Assembly (NCBI RefSeq): GCF_900105685.1
Contig: NZ_LT629781.1
Location: forward strand, 2,666,001-2,730,000
Source: Verrucomicrobium sp. GAS474
Lineage (GTDB): Bacteria; Verrucomicrobiota; Verrucomicrobiia; Methylacidiphilales; GAS474
DNA: 64,000 nt
Direction: 5' to 3'
This document shows, piece after piece, positions 32,679 to 42,617 of the stretch. A program made the position numbers and the translations under genes. Position 1 is the first letter of the stretch. Each line of letters starts with the position of its first letter. The notes beneath the pieces were generated by a model. That model saw only the letters and a program-made list of their open reading frames with translations. It was not told where the DNA came from and searched no databases.

Positions 32679-35090
32679 TTGGTTGTGGGGGTGGCCCTGG
32701 CCTCCCCCGCATCCCGCCGCCTGTGCGGCCTCCTTCTTTGCTCGCTAGCCATGGGAATGGCTGTCCCGGGCTTCGGGGAGATCCTTTCCAATCCCGGCTT
32801 CGAGACCGGGCTGCAGGGTTGGAGCGCCCTCTGGACCCGGGAAGCCGACGCCGGGACGGTGGCCCTCGACGGCCGGGAGTTTCACGGCGGGGCGACCTCG
32901 CTCCGGATCGAGCATCGGGGAGCGAAGGACTGGAGCCTCGAGGCGAAAGACCGCCTCGCCGTCGCGCCCGGCGACCTGGTCGAGATCTCGGCCTGGGCAA
33001 AAAGCTCCGAGGCCGACTCCGACGCCAGCCACCTGACGCTTTGCGTGGCGAGCCGGAACGACTTCGGCACGGTCGAGCAATGGAACCTCGGCGCCTTCCC
33101 GTTCGATCGGGCCGAGGGCAAGGCGGGCGAGTGGCGGCGGCTCCGTTCCCGCTTCCTCGTCCCGCCCGGCGTCGTCGAGGTCCAGCTCCGGCTCATCGGT
33201 TCCGGCGTGGGACGGCTGTGGGTCGATGATCTCTCCCTCGTGAAGCTCCCCGGCCTCGGCGAACTGAGAAACAAGGACATGCCCCCGAAGATCACTCTCT
33301 CGAACCCGGCCCTCGACGTGACCCTCGATACGGGGGCGGGAGCCTTCACCGTCGTCGACCGCCGGACCGGGGAGACCTTCCGCCAGAATCCGGTCTCCCC
33401 CGACGTCGTCCTGCTGAACGCGGAGGCAGGAAAGGCTCCCGACGATCTCGCGCTCCGCTTCACCCTCCTCAACGCCGCCACGGGGATGAAGATCGAGGCG
33501 ACCCTCCGTCTCGACCCGGCCCGGCCCGAGTTCACCCTCGACCTCGCCGCCCAGGGGGAGTTGCCCGGCACCCTCCATTATCCCGGTCCCTTCCTCACGA
33601 AGCCGGGGCAATACCTCGTCGTCCCGATGAATGAGGGGATTTCCTACCCGGTCGAGGACCCCGACATCCAGCCGATGGACCTCGTCGCCTACGGCGGCCA
33701 CGGGATCTGCATGGCCTTCTGGGGCGTCACCGACGGGGAACACGGCCAGATGGCGATCCTCGAAACGCCCGACGACGCCGCGATCCGGATCGACCGCCAT
33801 GACGGAAAACTCGACATCGCCCCCCAATGGGAGCCGCAGAAGCGGCAGTTCGGCTACCCCCGCCGTCTCCGTTACATCTTCTTCGACCAGGGCGGCCATG
33901 TGGCGATGGCGAAGCGTTATCGGGCCTACGCGAAGGAGACCGGCCTGTTCAGGACCCTCGAGCAAAAGCGGAAGGAAAATCCCGAGGTCGACCGGCTGAT
34001 CGGGGCAGTCAACGTCTGGTGCTGGGACAAGAACGCCGTCCCCTTCGTCCGGGAGCTGAAGGCGGCGGGCATCGACCGCATCCTCTGGAGCAGCGCCCAG
34101 TCGCCCGAAACCCTCAAGGCCCTCAACGACCTCGGCGTCCTCACCAGCCGCTACGATATCTACCAGGACGTGATGGACCCGGCCCAGTTTCCCCGCCTCC
34201 GCTACGTCCATTCCGATTGGCCGACGGCGGCATGGCCCGACGACCTGGTCCGCAACGCGGGCGGCGATTGGGTCCACGGCTGGGACGTCGAGACGAAGGA
34301 CGGGGGGCTTTATCCCTGCGGCGTCCTCAGCGATGGCCAGGCGCTGAAATATGCCCGGGAACGGGTCCTCGCCGACCTCGCCACCCATCCCTACCGCTGC
34401 CGCTTCATCGACACCACCACCGCCTCCCCGTGGCGCGAGGACTACAATCCCCTCCATCCGATGACCCGCTCCCAATGCCGCGAGGCCCGGATGGCCCTCC
34501 TGAAGTTCATCTCGGCCGATTGCCACCTCGTCACCGGGAGCGAGACGGGGCACGACGCCGCGGTTCCCTTCGTCGATTACTTCGAGGGGATGCTCAGCCT
34601 CGGGCCCTATCGCGTCCCCGACGCGGGCCGGGAGATGCAGCGCGTCTGGGACGAGGTGCCGGAGAACCTCTCGAAGTTCCAGGTCGGCCACGCCTACCGC
34701 CTCCCGCTCTGGGAGCTGGTCTACCACGAGTGCGTCGTCGCCCAATGGTATTGGGGCGATTACAGCAACAAGCTCCCGGCCCTCTGGGACAAGCGCGACC
34801 TCTTCAACGTCCTCTACGGCACCCCTCCCATGTTCATGTTCGACCGCGCTGGCTGGGACAAGAACAAGGAACGCTTTGCCCAGAGCTATCGGAACGTCGC
34901 CCCGGCGGTCCGCGCCGTCGGCTACAGCGAGATGACGAACCACCGCTTCCTCACCCTCGACCGCAACGTCCAGCAGACAACCTTCGCCAACGGCACCGTC
35001 GTCACCGTGAACTTCGGTTCCCAGCCCTACCGGACGCCGGGTGGGACCCTCCTGGCTCCCCTCGGCTTCCGGGTCGATCAGGCGAATTAG
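32679..35090 (+). CDS. Secreted glycoside-hydrolase-like protein with N-terminal carbohydrate-binding-like domain
   Basis: This is an approximately 803-residue protein. A signal peptide (RRLCGLLLCSLAMGMAVPGFG) leads a jelly-roll CBM4/9-like domain starting ILSNPGFETGLQGW (to about residue 185). A beta-sandwich region follows, then a TIM-barrel-like half from about residue 420 (FVRELKAAGIDRILWSS, DVMDPAQFPRLRYVHSDW, RFIDTTTASPWREDYNP, GSETGHDAAVPFVDYFEG). The layout recalls GH101/DUF5696-type hydrolases and the family is uncertain. The start is TTG 32679, or GTG 32685 or 32691. A glucokinase follows. Confidence 0.8.
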   Translation: MVVGVALASPASRRLCGLLLCSLAMGMAVPGFGEILSNPGFETGLQGWSALWTREADAGTVALDGREFHGGATSLRIEHRGAKDWSLEAKDRLAVAPGDLVEISAWAKSSEADSDASHLTLCVASRNDFGTVEQWNLGAFPFDRAEGKAGEWRRLRSRFLVPPGVVEVQLRLIGSGVGRLWVDDLSLVKLPGLGELRNKDMPPKITLSNPALDVTLDTGAGAFTVVDRRTGETFRQNPVSPDVVLLNAEAGKAPDDLALRFTLLNAATGMKIEATLRLDPARPEFTLDLAAQGELPGTLHYPGPFLTKPGQYLVVPMNEGISYPVEDPDIQPMDLVAYGGHGICMAFWGVTDGEHGQMAILETPDDAAIRIDRHDGKLDIAPQWEPQKRQFGYPRRLRYIFFDQGGHVAMAKRYRAYAKETGLFRTLEQKRKENPEVDRLIGAVNVWCWDKNAVPFVRELKAAGIDRILWSSAQSPETLKALNDLGVLTSRYDIYQDVMDPAQFPRLRYVHSDWPTAAWPDDLVRNAGGDWVHGWDVETKDGGLYPCGVLSDGQALKYARERVLADLATHPYRCRFIDTTTASPWREDYNPLHPMTRSQCREARMALLKFISADCHLVTGSETGHDAAVPFVDYFEGMLSLGPYRVPDAGREMQRVWDEVPENLSKFQVGHAYRLPLWELVYHECVVAQWYWGDYSNKLPALWDKRDLFNVLYGTPPMFMFDRAGWDKNKERFAQSYRNVAPAVRAVGYSEMTNHRFLTLDRNVQQTTFANGTVVTVNFGSQPYRTPGGTLLAPLGFRVDQAN

Positions 35091-35145
35091 CCCTAACCTT
35101 TCCGGCACCTTTGCGGGATTCGTTTTTTCCTGTATCCTAGCCCAA

Positions 35146-35844
35146 GTGAAAATCCTCGTAATCGACGTCGGCGGAACGCATGTGAAGGTGAAGGCGACGG
35201 GGCTCCCGAGCCACCGGGAGGAGATCAAGATCGATTCGGGCCCCGGGATGACGGCCCGCCGGATGGTCGCGGCGGTTCGCAAGGCGGTCGCGGGGTGGAA
35301 GATTGACGCTGTCACCATCGGTTATCCCGGCGCGGTCCTCCACGGGCGGATCGTCAGCGAGCCCCACAACCTTGGCTCCGGCTGGGTCCGCTTCGATTTC
35401 AAGAAGGCCTTCGGAACCGCGAAGGTGAAAATCGTCAACGATGCCGCGATGCAGGCCCTCGGCAGCTACGAGGGGAAGGGGAAGCGGATGCTTTTCCTCG
35501 GCCTCGGCACCGGCCTCGGCTCGGCGATGATCGGCGACGGCGTCCTCGAGCCGATGGAGCTGGCTCATCTCCCCTTCAAGAAGGGAAAGACCTACGAGGA
35601 ATACGTCGGCCTCGCGGGCCTGGAACGGCTGGGGAAGAAGAAGTGGCGCAAGGCGGTGGCCGAGGTCGTCACCCAGCTCAAGGCGGCGCTGGCCGCCGAT
35701 TACGTCGTCCTCGGCGGCGGCAACGCCCGGCTGCTGAAGACCCTCCCTCCCGGCGCGTGGCTGGGCGACAACGAGAATGCCTTCCAGGGCGGCTTCCGGC
35801 TCTGGGAGAAAAAGGGGATCTCGCTCTCGGGAACCCGTCGATGA
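35146..35844 (+). CDS. ppgK: ROK-family polyphosphate glucokinase-like kinase
   Basis: This is a 232-residue kinase. The phosphate loop is VIDVGGTHVK, IGYPGAVLHGRI and GWVRFDFKKAFG are PpgK-type sugar and phosphate-site segments, the catalytic Asp lies in IVNDAAMQALG, and GLGTGLGSAMIGDG follows. It lacks the ROK zinc motif, as PpgK proteins do. It phosphorylates glucose from polyphosphate or ATP. GTG 35146 is the start. A TTGCGG-16-TATCCT box at 35111-35138 would leave almost no leader and is only a weak promoter guess. Confidence 0.85.
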   Translation: MKILVIDVGGTHVKVKATGLPSHREEIKIDSGPGMTARRMVAAVRKAVAGWKIDAVTIGYPGAVLHGRIVSEPHNLGSGWVRFDFKKAFGTAKVKIVNDAAMQALGSYEGKGKRMLFLGLGTGLGSAMIGDGVLEPMELAHLPFKKGKTYEEYVGLAGLERLGKKKWRKAVAEVVTQLKAALAADYVVLGGGNARLLKTLPPGAWLGDNENAFQGGFRLWEKKGISLSGTRR

Positions 35845-35886
35845 ATAGGCCCGCGGAAGTTAAATAATCGATCCCCCTCCGTCTTT

Positions 35887-36531
35887 ATGAACTTCGATCC
35901 CGCCGACCCCTCGACGCCCCATCTCGCCTACAACATGTTGATCGGCCTGGTCGCGCCCCGGCCCATCGCTTGGATCACCAGCTTCGACCTGGAGGGGAAG
36001 ATCAACGCGGCTCCGTTCAGCGCCTACAACTACGTGGGGACCGAGCCCCCCATCGTCGCCATCGGCGTCGGGAACCGGCCCGGCCCGGGCGTGATCGGGA
36101 AGGACACGGCGCAGAACATCCGCGCGACGCGGGAGTTCGTGATCAACGTCGTCGACGAGACCCTCGCCGAGGCGATGAACCTCTGCGGCGTCGAGTTCCC
36201 TCGCGGCGTGAACGAGCTCGAGGTCGCCGGCCTCACGACGGCTCCCTCGGCGGTGGTGAGGGTCCCCCGCATCGCCGAGGCCCCGGCCGCCCTCGAATGC
36301 CGCGAGATCACGACGATGGAGATGGGACGCTCCCGGATCATCCTCGGGGAAGTCGTCTCCTTCTACGTCCGGGACGAGTTCGTCGATCCCGCCGGTCCCT
36401 ACGTCCTCTCCGAGAAGCTCCACGCCATCGGCCGGATGAACGGGCGCGGCGCCTACGTGAAGACCCGCGACGCCTTCTTCACCATCCCCCGCCTGAGCTA
36501 CGACGACTGGAAGAAAAAGAACGGCCAGTAA
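35887..36531 (+). CDS. Flavin reductase-like FMN-binding protein
   Basis: This is a 214-residue protein of the flavin-reductase/DIM6-NTAB type. LIGLVAPRPIAWITSFD starts the split-barrel FMN site, SAYNYVGTEPPIVAIG follows, and TREFVINVVDETLAEAMN is typical. It is probably an NAD(P)H:FMN oxidoreductase. The tpsB gene converges on it with a 3-base gap. A second, broken copy of its 3' three quarters lies at 42055-42525 on the far side of the tps locus. Confidence 0.92.
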   Translation: MNFDPADPSTPHLAYNMLIGLVAPRPIAWITSFDLEGKINAAPFSAYNYVGTEPPIVAIGVGNRPGPGVIGKDTAQNIRATREFVINVVDETLAEAMNLCGVEFPRGVNELEVAGLTTAPSAVVRVPRIAEAPAALECREITTMEMGRSRIILGEVVSFYVRDEFVDPAGPYVLSEKLHAIGRMNGRGAYVKTRDAFFTIPRLSYDDWKKKNGQ

Positions 36532-36534
36532 CGC

Positions 36535-38310
36535 TCAATAGGCGAGGGTCATGCCGAGCGACCAGCGGCTGGAATGGGGATCGCCCGTGTCCCGCAGCTG
36601 GATGCCGTAATCGGCGTGGAAGGAGAGGTAGTTCCCGAGGTTGTAGCGGATGCCGGGGCCGACGCTCGCCATCGGGATGGCGTTCTTGGCCCGCCCCGCG
36701 TTGTCGGTGAGCGTGTCGCGGTGGGAGCGGGCCTCGCCGATGTCGAAGAAGCCGAGGATCTGGAGCTGGTCCCGAGCCTGCTTGGGGACGACGTTCGCGC
36801 CGAGGAGGTCGGTGAGGGAGACGGGGGGGAGACGCAGCTCGTTCCGCAACGTCCAGCCCTCGTCGGTGCCGGAGAGATCGTATTCGCTGTAGCCCCGGAT
36901 CGATTGCGCCCCGCCGAACTGGAGTTGCTCGCTCGGCAGGAGGGGGCCGTCACTCACCTGCCATTGGAGGTCGTGGGCGAGGGAGAAATTCCAGGGGAGG
37001 TTCGTCTGCCGCGAGAGAGCGAGGCGGAGGTAGGTGTAATCGGGCGAGGCCCCGGAACGGACCGCGTTGTAGGCCTCGTGGTTCTGGTGGCCCCAGACGC
37101 TGTTGCCGCTCCAGTAGAGCTGGGGATTCACCGTCGTCGTCCCCAGCGGATCGGTGATCGTCCCGCTGTAGGAGAGGACTTCCTGGCCGACGTCGACCGT
37201 CGAGTTCGACGCCGGGATCGAGCTGAATTCGAGCGAGTTCTGGGACTGCTTCCAATCGTAGCCGAGCGTGACGCTGTGGCGGTAGACCCCGGCCACCTCG
37301 GGAAGGGGGATTTCGTAGCGGGCGCCGACCTGGTCGCCCGCGCCCCGGATGTCGAGGGGGCCACTGACGGCGTGGCTGGTGGAGAGGGCACCGAAGAAGG
37401 TGAGGGTGTGGTGCCACGGCAGCGGGATGACCCAGGAGCCCGAGTGGCCGACGAAGGCGGTCCCGTCGCCGCTCATCGTGTATTGGTAGGAGAGGAGCTG
37501 GTTCTGGAGGAAGGCGTTGCCCCAGTTGAAGCCCGCCTCGTAGCGGTCCTCGCCCGTGATGGCGTTGCCGGTGTTCTCGTAGCCGGTGTAGAAGCGGAAG
37601 GGGAAGCGGTCCTCGGTCCGGAGGGTGATGTCGGTGGTGCCGACGTCGCTGCCGGGGCTGAAGACGGCGGTGCTTTGGTGGAAGGGATTCTGGTTCACCC
37701 AGTTCACGTCGGAGGCGAGGCGGTTCGTGCTGATCGGCTCGCCGGGGCGGAGGCGGACGCCGGAGACGAGGAGGTCCTTGGAGAACCAGCGGGTCCCCTC
37801 GGCCTCGACCTTGCCGACCCGGCCCTCGATGAAGACGAGCTGGAGGACGCCGTTCGTGATGTCCTGCTGGGGGACGACGACGTCGACGACGGGCCGGTCC
37901 TGCGCCCGGCACCAGACGACGACGTCCCGCACGAGGGCGCTGAGACTGGCGAGCGAGAGCCGCTTCCCGAGGTAGGGGGCGACGACGGCGTCGAAATCGT
38001 CCCGCTGGAGCAGCGGGATGCCGTTCGTGACGACGCCGCCCCGGGCCTCGGGCTGGGCGGCGACCTTTCCCGCCGCGTCGACGAAGACGACGGCCTGGAG
38101 CTTTTCGACGAGGAGCTTCGTGTTGTCGTTCTCCTCGGGGAGCGGCTTCTCCATCATGAAGGCGGGGAGCGTCGCCATCGGGGGGAGCTTCGGCTGGATG
38201 CTCGAATAATCCTGCGCGCGGAGAGGGGAAAGGCCGCCGAGGAAGGCGAGGGCCAAGATCCAAAGACCCGTCTGGGCCCCTTTCGGGCTTTTTTTTAAGA
38301 TAAGCGTCAT
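36535..38310 (-). CDS. Two-partner secretion outer-membrane transporter (TpsB/ShlB-FhaC family)
   Basis: This is a 591-residue protein with a signal peptide (about 1-32, ending LSPLRAQ). POTRA domains (about 90-240, RPVVDVVVPQQDITNGVLQLVFIEGRVG in pieces) lead into a 16-strand beta barrel ending in the aromatic-terminal SLGMTLAY. VNQNPFHQSTAVFSPG and FRFYTGYENTGNA are family-like. It exports the TpsA partner encoded 42 bases upstream in the same operon. The last residue Tyr fits a BAM-assembled barrel. Confidence 0.93.
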   Translation of the reverse strand: MTLILKKSPKGAQTGLWILALAFLGGLSPLRAQDYSSIQPKLPPMATLPAFMMEKPLPEENDNTKLLVEKLQAVVFVDAAGKVAAQPEARGGVVTNGIPLLQRDDFDAVVAPYLGKRLSLASLSALVRDVVVWCRAQDRPVVDVVVPQQDITNGVLQLVFIEGRVGKVEAEGTRWFSKDLLVSGVRLRPGEPISTNRLASDVNWVNQNPFHQSTAVFSPGSDVGTTDITLRTEDRFPFRFYTGYENTGNAITGEDRYEAGFNWGNAFLQNQLLSYQYTMSGDGTAFVGHSGSWVIPLPWHHTLTFFGALSTSHAVSGPLDIRGAGDQVGARYEIPLPEVAGVYRHSVTLGYDWKQSQNSLEFSSIPASNSTVDVGQEVLSYSGTITDPLGTTTVNPQLYWSGNSVWGHQNHEAYNAVRSGASPDYTYLRLALSRQTNLPWNFSLAHDLQWQVSDGPLLPSEQLQFGGAQSIRGYSEYDLSGTDEGWTLRNELRLPPVSLTDLLGANVVPKQARDQLQILGFFDIGEARSHRDTLTDNAGRAKNAIPMASVGPGIRYNLGNYLSFHADYGIQLRDTGDPHSSRWSLGMTLAY

Positions 38311-38352
38311 GATTTTCTGGGAAGTAAAATGGAAGAGGAAGGGAGTCCCCGA

Positions 38353-41300
38353 TCAATGGCCCGCCCGGGCGGCGACCTCGCTGCTGGAGGTGCCGTAGAT
38401 CAGGTTCGGGAGATACGAATACCAGTTGCCGGAGGTCTGCCCGGCGGGCGGCTGGGCGTAGGAGATCGTCGAGGGGAGGCCCGGGGCGTGGATCACGGCG
38501 GCGGTCTTGCTCCCTTTTTTGGCGGTGGCGGCCGAATCGTCCTGTTTGCCGACGGTCACGGTGTCGCCGTCGGAGGAGAAGGGCGAGGTATCGCCGAAGT
38601 CGGCCGCGTCGTCCTTCTTGGCGAGGGCCTTTGCCGTCTTGGCCGCGGTGGCGGTTCCGTTGGCGGCGGTGGCGGGGTTCTGGACCGTGGCCGCGGTCGA
38701 ACTGGCGGTCGCCCCCGTCGTGGCGGCGGTGGTCCGGACCTGGACGGTCTGGCCGTTGGAGAGGGGGGCTCCGGTGATCGTCAGCGCGGAGGCGTTGCCC
38801 GAGGCCTGGGTGAAGGTGTAGTTCCCGTTGTTCGCCGTAAGGCCGCCGCCCTTGATCGCGGCGGTGAGGCTGTCGGTCGTCTTCGTCGCCGTCGAGGTGA
38901 AGGCCAGCGTCCCGGTCGTCGCCGTGGCCTGGGTCTGCCCGAGGACGAAGCCGGTGACGGTGCCGCCGAAGGCGGGGTTGGCGGTGCCGTAGGCGCGGGT
39001 GCTCCGGTTCGCGGTGTAGGTCAGGATGGCGGGGTTGATCAGGTCGATGCCCGCCAGGTAGGTGATCGTGTAGTTGGTCAGGCCCGATCCGACCGCCCCG
39101 GAGGCGGTGATGGCGTAGCTGCCGACATTCGCCGCCGCCGCCGTGCCGGAGCTCGACAGCGTCACCGAGTTCACGGCGTCGCTGTTCTTCAGGCCGGTGA
39201 CGGCGTATTGCGTCAGAGTCTGGGCGGTGCCGTAGGTCTTGGTGAGGTCGGAGGCCTTGATCGTGAGGGAGGCCGTGTTCACGGTGTCGGTTCCCGCCAC
39301 GTAGGTGATGGTGTAGTTGGAGAGGCCGACGCCGGTCGCCCCCGAGGCGGAGAGGGTGTAGGCGGCGACGTTGGCCGTCTTGGCTGTGCCGAGGCTGCCG
39401 AGGGTCACCGAGTTCACGGCGTCGCTGTACTTCAATCCGGTGACGCTGAAGGCGGAGAGGGTCTGCTCGCTCCCGTAGGTCTTCGAGGCATTGCTGGCGG
39501 TGATCGTCAGGGGGGCCGTCGTGATGGTCTCCAAGGCGCTCTGGAACTCGACGGTGGAACCGGCCTTGACCGTCGCGGTGGGGACGATGAAGTTCGTCGT
39601 CCCGGCGTTGACGTTGCTCCCGCTCAGGGCGAGGGCGACGCTGCCGGTGATGTAGGTCGTCAGCGTGCCGCCCGCCGAGGTGTAGCTGGTGGAGAGGTTG
39701 GGGGCCGACCCGTAGGTCACGCTTTGGGCGCTGGCGATGACGGCGGCCTGGGTGAGGGGGGACTGCCATTGGAGGTAGGGGAGGCCGCCGTTCACCTGGC
39801 CCGCGCTGGTATAGCCGTTGAGGCCCCAGGTGCCGGTGAGGGGGGTGAAGGTCCAGCCGGTGCCGAAGCTGGAGGAGAGCTCCATCTGCGCGAGGGTGAG
39901 GCCGGAGGAGGTGGAGGCGGCGCTGGCGTTGACGATCGTGCCGGTGGTGGTGCCGGAGACCGACTCGTAGGCGTAGCTGTTGGCGAGGGTGCCGGTGTTG
40001 GTTCCGGCGATCGGGCCGATGGTGGTCGTGACGCCCCCGGCTTCGCTGCCGACGGCGTAGGAGTTCGAGATCGCGGCGCTGTTCGTCCCGGCGAGGCCGC
40101 CGACGGTGGCGGCCGAGGTTCCGGAGACGGAGGCCGAGGCGAAGGAGAGGCTGATGGTTCCCCCGGCATTCGATCCGACGAGGCCGCCGACGTTCGTCGC
40201 GGTGTTCCCGATGACCGTGCCGGTGATGTAGCTGGCGGTGATCGTCCCGGTGTTCTTCCCGACGAGGCCGCCGACGAGGCTGGCGCTCTTCGTCGAGGTC
40301 ACCGTTTCCGAGGTGAGGCCGAAGTTCGAGAGGGTGCCGCTGTTCGCGCCGATGAAGCCGATGTTCGTGTCGGTCGCGTCGGTGAGGGTCAGGCCGCTGA
40401 TCGTGTGGCCGAGGCCGTCGAGGTAGCCGGTGAGGGAGGCGATCGGATCGGCGGTGTAGGCGGCGGTGGGGGCCGAGACGCTCGCGCCCAGGGCGTAATT
40501 GCCGCCGGGGGTGGTGTTCACCGCGCTGATGAGGTTCGCGGCGGTGGTCACGACGGTGTAGGTGCGGAGGCTCCCCGACTTGCCGATCTTCAGCGCCGTG
40601 GTGCTGGCGGGGAGGGTGATGGAGGATGCCCCGCCGAGGGTATACCCGGCGGTCGTCAGGCCGTTGCTGCCGTAGCTGAGGGTCAGGCCCGCCGAGGCGC
40701 TGGAGGCGGTGATGTTCGCGTTGACGTAGATGCTGTTGTAGGCGTCGAGGATCAGGCTGCCGGTGCCGGTCCAGGTGATCGCCGAGGCCACGGTGATGTC
40801 GCCGGAGCCGCTGGCGGTGGTCCCCGACCCGGAGGTGGTGGTGGCCGTGGTCTGCTCGGTGACGTTGGTCCCGGTGTTGAGGGCGGTGACGATGGTCGCC
40901 GCCGCGGTGGCGTCGATCGTGAGGTTGGTCGGGTCGATCAGCCATTCGCCGCCCGGGGCGGTCTGGATGGTGCCGAGGAGTTCGACGCTCTCGCCGCTGG
41001 TCTCGATGTGGCCGCCCTTGCCGTCCTGGTTCTGGGCGGTGATCGTCCCGGTGTTCTTCGTCGTCCCGCCCTCGGCGAAGAGGAGGACCCGGCCGTCGAC
41101 CGTGGCGGAGCCGGTGGCGCGGATGATGCCGCCGTTGTTGATGGCGAGGGCATATTCGTTCCCGCCGACGGCCTTCAGGGTGGCGACGGCCGCCTCGATC
41201 GTCCCCGTGTTGGTGACGGTGCCCTGGCCCGAGGCGGGCTGGATGAGGACCTTGTCGTTGCCGCTCGCCGCCAGGAGGACGTCGGTCGCTCCCGCGAGGC

Positions 41301-41859
41301 CGATGGTGCCGCCGGGGGCGGCGAGGGTCCCCTTGTTCTCGACTTCCTTCGCGATGAGGTAGATGTCCCCGCCGTTGACGCTGATGTTGCCGAGGTTGGT
41401 GATTTTGCCGGTGCTGTTGCCGGAGAAGCGGAGATTCCCGCCCGCCAGGAAGTCGCTGTCGGAGACGTTCAGCGTGCTGGCGAGGAAGCCCGCCGTGTTG
41501 ACCGTGCTGCCGGCGTTGAAGACGATGCCGTTCGGGTTCAGGAGGAAGACCTGGCCGTTGGCCTGGATCGAGCCGGAGATCTGCGAGAGGCTCCCGCCCG
41601 TCACCCGGTTCAGGATGGCGCTGGTGGAGGAAGGCTGGATGAACTTCGTGACCTCGCCCGCGCCGACCGAGAAGCTGTTCCAATTGACGACCGCCCGGTC
41701 GGTCGATTGGGTCACGGTGACGGTGTTCCCGGAGGAGGCGATCGAGGCGGCTCCCTGGGCGACGGTCCCTCCCGAGGGATTGGCCCAGGTGCTGCCGGTG
41801 AAAAGAGTGAGGAGGAATCCGACCTGGAAACTCCTAGTCCGCGAAGAGTGAATCTTCAT
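38353..41859 (-). CDS. Two-partner secretion exoprotein (TpsA) with GLUG and MBG repeats
   Basis: This is a 1168-residue exoprotein. The signal peptide is followed by the filamentous-haemagglutinin secretion domain (GTVAQGAASIASSGNTVTV; NRVTGGSLSQISGSIQANG; FLLNPNGIVFN, the NPNGI box). Then come beta-helix repeats, GLUG-type repeats (GLVGKNTGTI, GLVGSNAGGT), and from about residue 770 repeated MBG-like domains (TKTYGTAQTL, SKTYGSEQTL). It is a probable surface adhesin. The ATG at 41859 is favoured over 41898. It is transcribed with tpsB. The C-terminus carries no recognised anchor. Confidence 0.92.
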   Translation of the reverse strand: MKIHSSRTRSFQVGFLLTLFTGSTWANPSGGTVAQGAASIASSGNTVTVTQSTDRAVVNWNSFSVGAGEVTKFIQPSSTSAILNRVTGGSLSQISGSIQANGQVFLLNPNGIVFNAGSTVNTAGFLASTLNVSDSDFLAGGNLRFSGNSTGKITNLGNISVNGGDIYLIAKEVENKGTLAAPGGTIGLAGATDVLLAASGNDKVLIQPASGQGTVTNTGTIEAAVATLKAVGGNEYALAINNGGIIRATGSATVDGRVLLFAEGGTTKNTGTITAQNQDGKGGHIETSGESVELLGTIQTAPGGEWLIDPTNLTIDATAAATIVTALNTGTNVTEQTTATTTSGSGTTASGSGDITVASAITWTGTGSLILDAYNSIYVNANITASSASAGLTLSYGSNGLTTAGYTLGGASSITLPASTTALKIGKSGSLRTYTVVTTAANLISAVNTTPGGNYALGASVSAPTAAYTADPIASLTGYLDGLGHTISGLTLTDATDTNIGFIGANSGTLSNFGLTSETVTSTKSASLVGGLVGKNTGTITASYITGTVIGNTATNVGGLVGSNAGGTISLSFASASVSGTSAATVGGLAGTNSAAISNSYAVGSEAGGVTTTIGPIAGTNTGTLANSYAYESVSGTTTGTIVNASAASTSSGLTLAQMELSSSFGTGWTFTPLTGTWGLNGYTSAGQVNGGLPYLQWQSPLTQAAVIASAQSVTYGSAPNLSTSYTSAGGTLTTYITGSVALALSGSNVNAGTTNFIVPTATVKAGSTVEFQSALETITTAPLTITASNASKTYGSEQTLSAFSVTGLKYSDAVNSVTLGSLGTAKTANVAAYTLSASGATGVGLSNYTITYVAGTDTVNTASLTIKASDLTKTYGTAQTLTQYAVTGLKNSDAVNSVTLSSSGTAAAANVGSYAITASGAVGSGLTNYTITYLAGIDLINPAILTYTANRSTRAYGTANPAFGGTVTGFVLGQTQATATTGTLAFTSTATKTTDSLTAAIKGGGLTANNGNYTFTQASGNASALTITGAPLSNGQTVQVRTTAATTGATASSTAATVQNPATAANGTATAAKTAKALAKKDDAADFGDTSPFSSDGDTVTVGKQDDSAATAKKGSKTAAVIHAPGLPSTISYAQPPAGQTSGNWYSYLPNLIYGTSSSEVAARAGH

Positions 41860-42054
41860 GCAATAACGATGAATAGGACGTTTAGCGGAAAGAGACAACG
41901 GAAATGGGGGAACAGGCTAACCAAATATTACTCAGTAATTTATCGATGATTTACCTAATGCAATAAATAAAATCTAAGGGTATAAGCCTATTGCCAATAA
42001 GAGCTAAGGTCCTTCCCGGGACGATCGTCGTTTGACAGGAAAAAGGGGTGTCGG
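41860..42054. other. AT-rich spacer upstream of tpsA
   Basis: This is about 195 bases with much lower GC than the surroundings (e.g. CCAAATATTACTCAGTAATT, an imperfect palindrome at 41921-41940). It should hold the tpsA promoter, reading minus, but no box is convincing. No gene is seen. It ends at 42054, where flavin-reductase homology begins abruptly. Confidence 0.5.
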
Positions 42055-42525
42055 ATGATCGTCGCCATCGGCGTCGGGAACCGTCCCGGCCCGGGCGTGA
42101 TCGGGAAGGACATGGCGCAGAACATCCGCGAGACGCGGGAGTTCGTGATCAATGTCGTCGACGAGACCCTTGCCGAGGCGATGAACCTCTGCGCGTCGAG
42201 TTCCCTCGCGGCGTGAACGAGCTCGAGGTCGCCGGCCTCACGACGGCTCCCTCGGCGGTGGTGAGGGTCCCGCATCGCCGAGGCCCCGGCCGCCCTCGAA
42301 TGCCGCGAGATTACGACGATGGAGATGGGCCGCTCCCGGATCATCCTCGGGGAAGTCGTCTCCTTCTACGTCCGGGACGAGTTCGTCGATTCCGCCGGTC
42401 CCTACGTTCTCTCCGAGAAGCTCCACGCCATCGGCCGGATGAACGGGCGCGGCGCCTACGTGAAGACCCGCGACGTCTTCTTGACCATCCCCCGTATCAG
42501 CTATGAGGAATGGAAGAAAAAGTAA
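42055..42525 (+). pseudogene. 5'-truncated, frameshifted flavin reductase copy
   Basis: This is the last ~157 codons of the flavin reductase at 35887, about 96% identical by direct reading (17 substitutions in ~470 bases). The first ~52 codons are missing. One base is deleted near 42192 (CTCTGC-GCGTCG versus CTCTGCGGCGTCG), giving a TGA at 42214. Two bases are deleted near 42270 (GTCCC-GC versus GTCCCCCGC), restoring the frame. It cannot make the enzyme. It lies in the same orientation as the intact gene, beyond tpsA-tpsB. Confidence 0.9.
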
Positions 42526-42617
42526 GCTTCAAATTTAATATTTTGTTTTGCTCTAACTAAAATGAAAATGCTCCTATTCTGTTGTGTTTCAATTTGGAGC
42601 ACGTTAGAACGATTGGA

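Noticed and set aside
38329-41949. A 1206-codon open frame antisense to tpsA
   Set aside because: High GC leaves the opposite strand free of stops. The encoded sequence is Gly/Val/Arg/Asp-rich with no domain, while the other strand encodes a complete exoprotein with known repeats.
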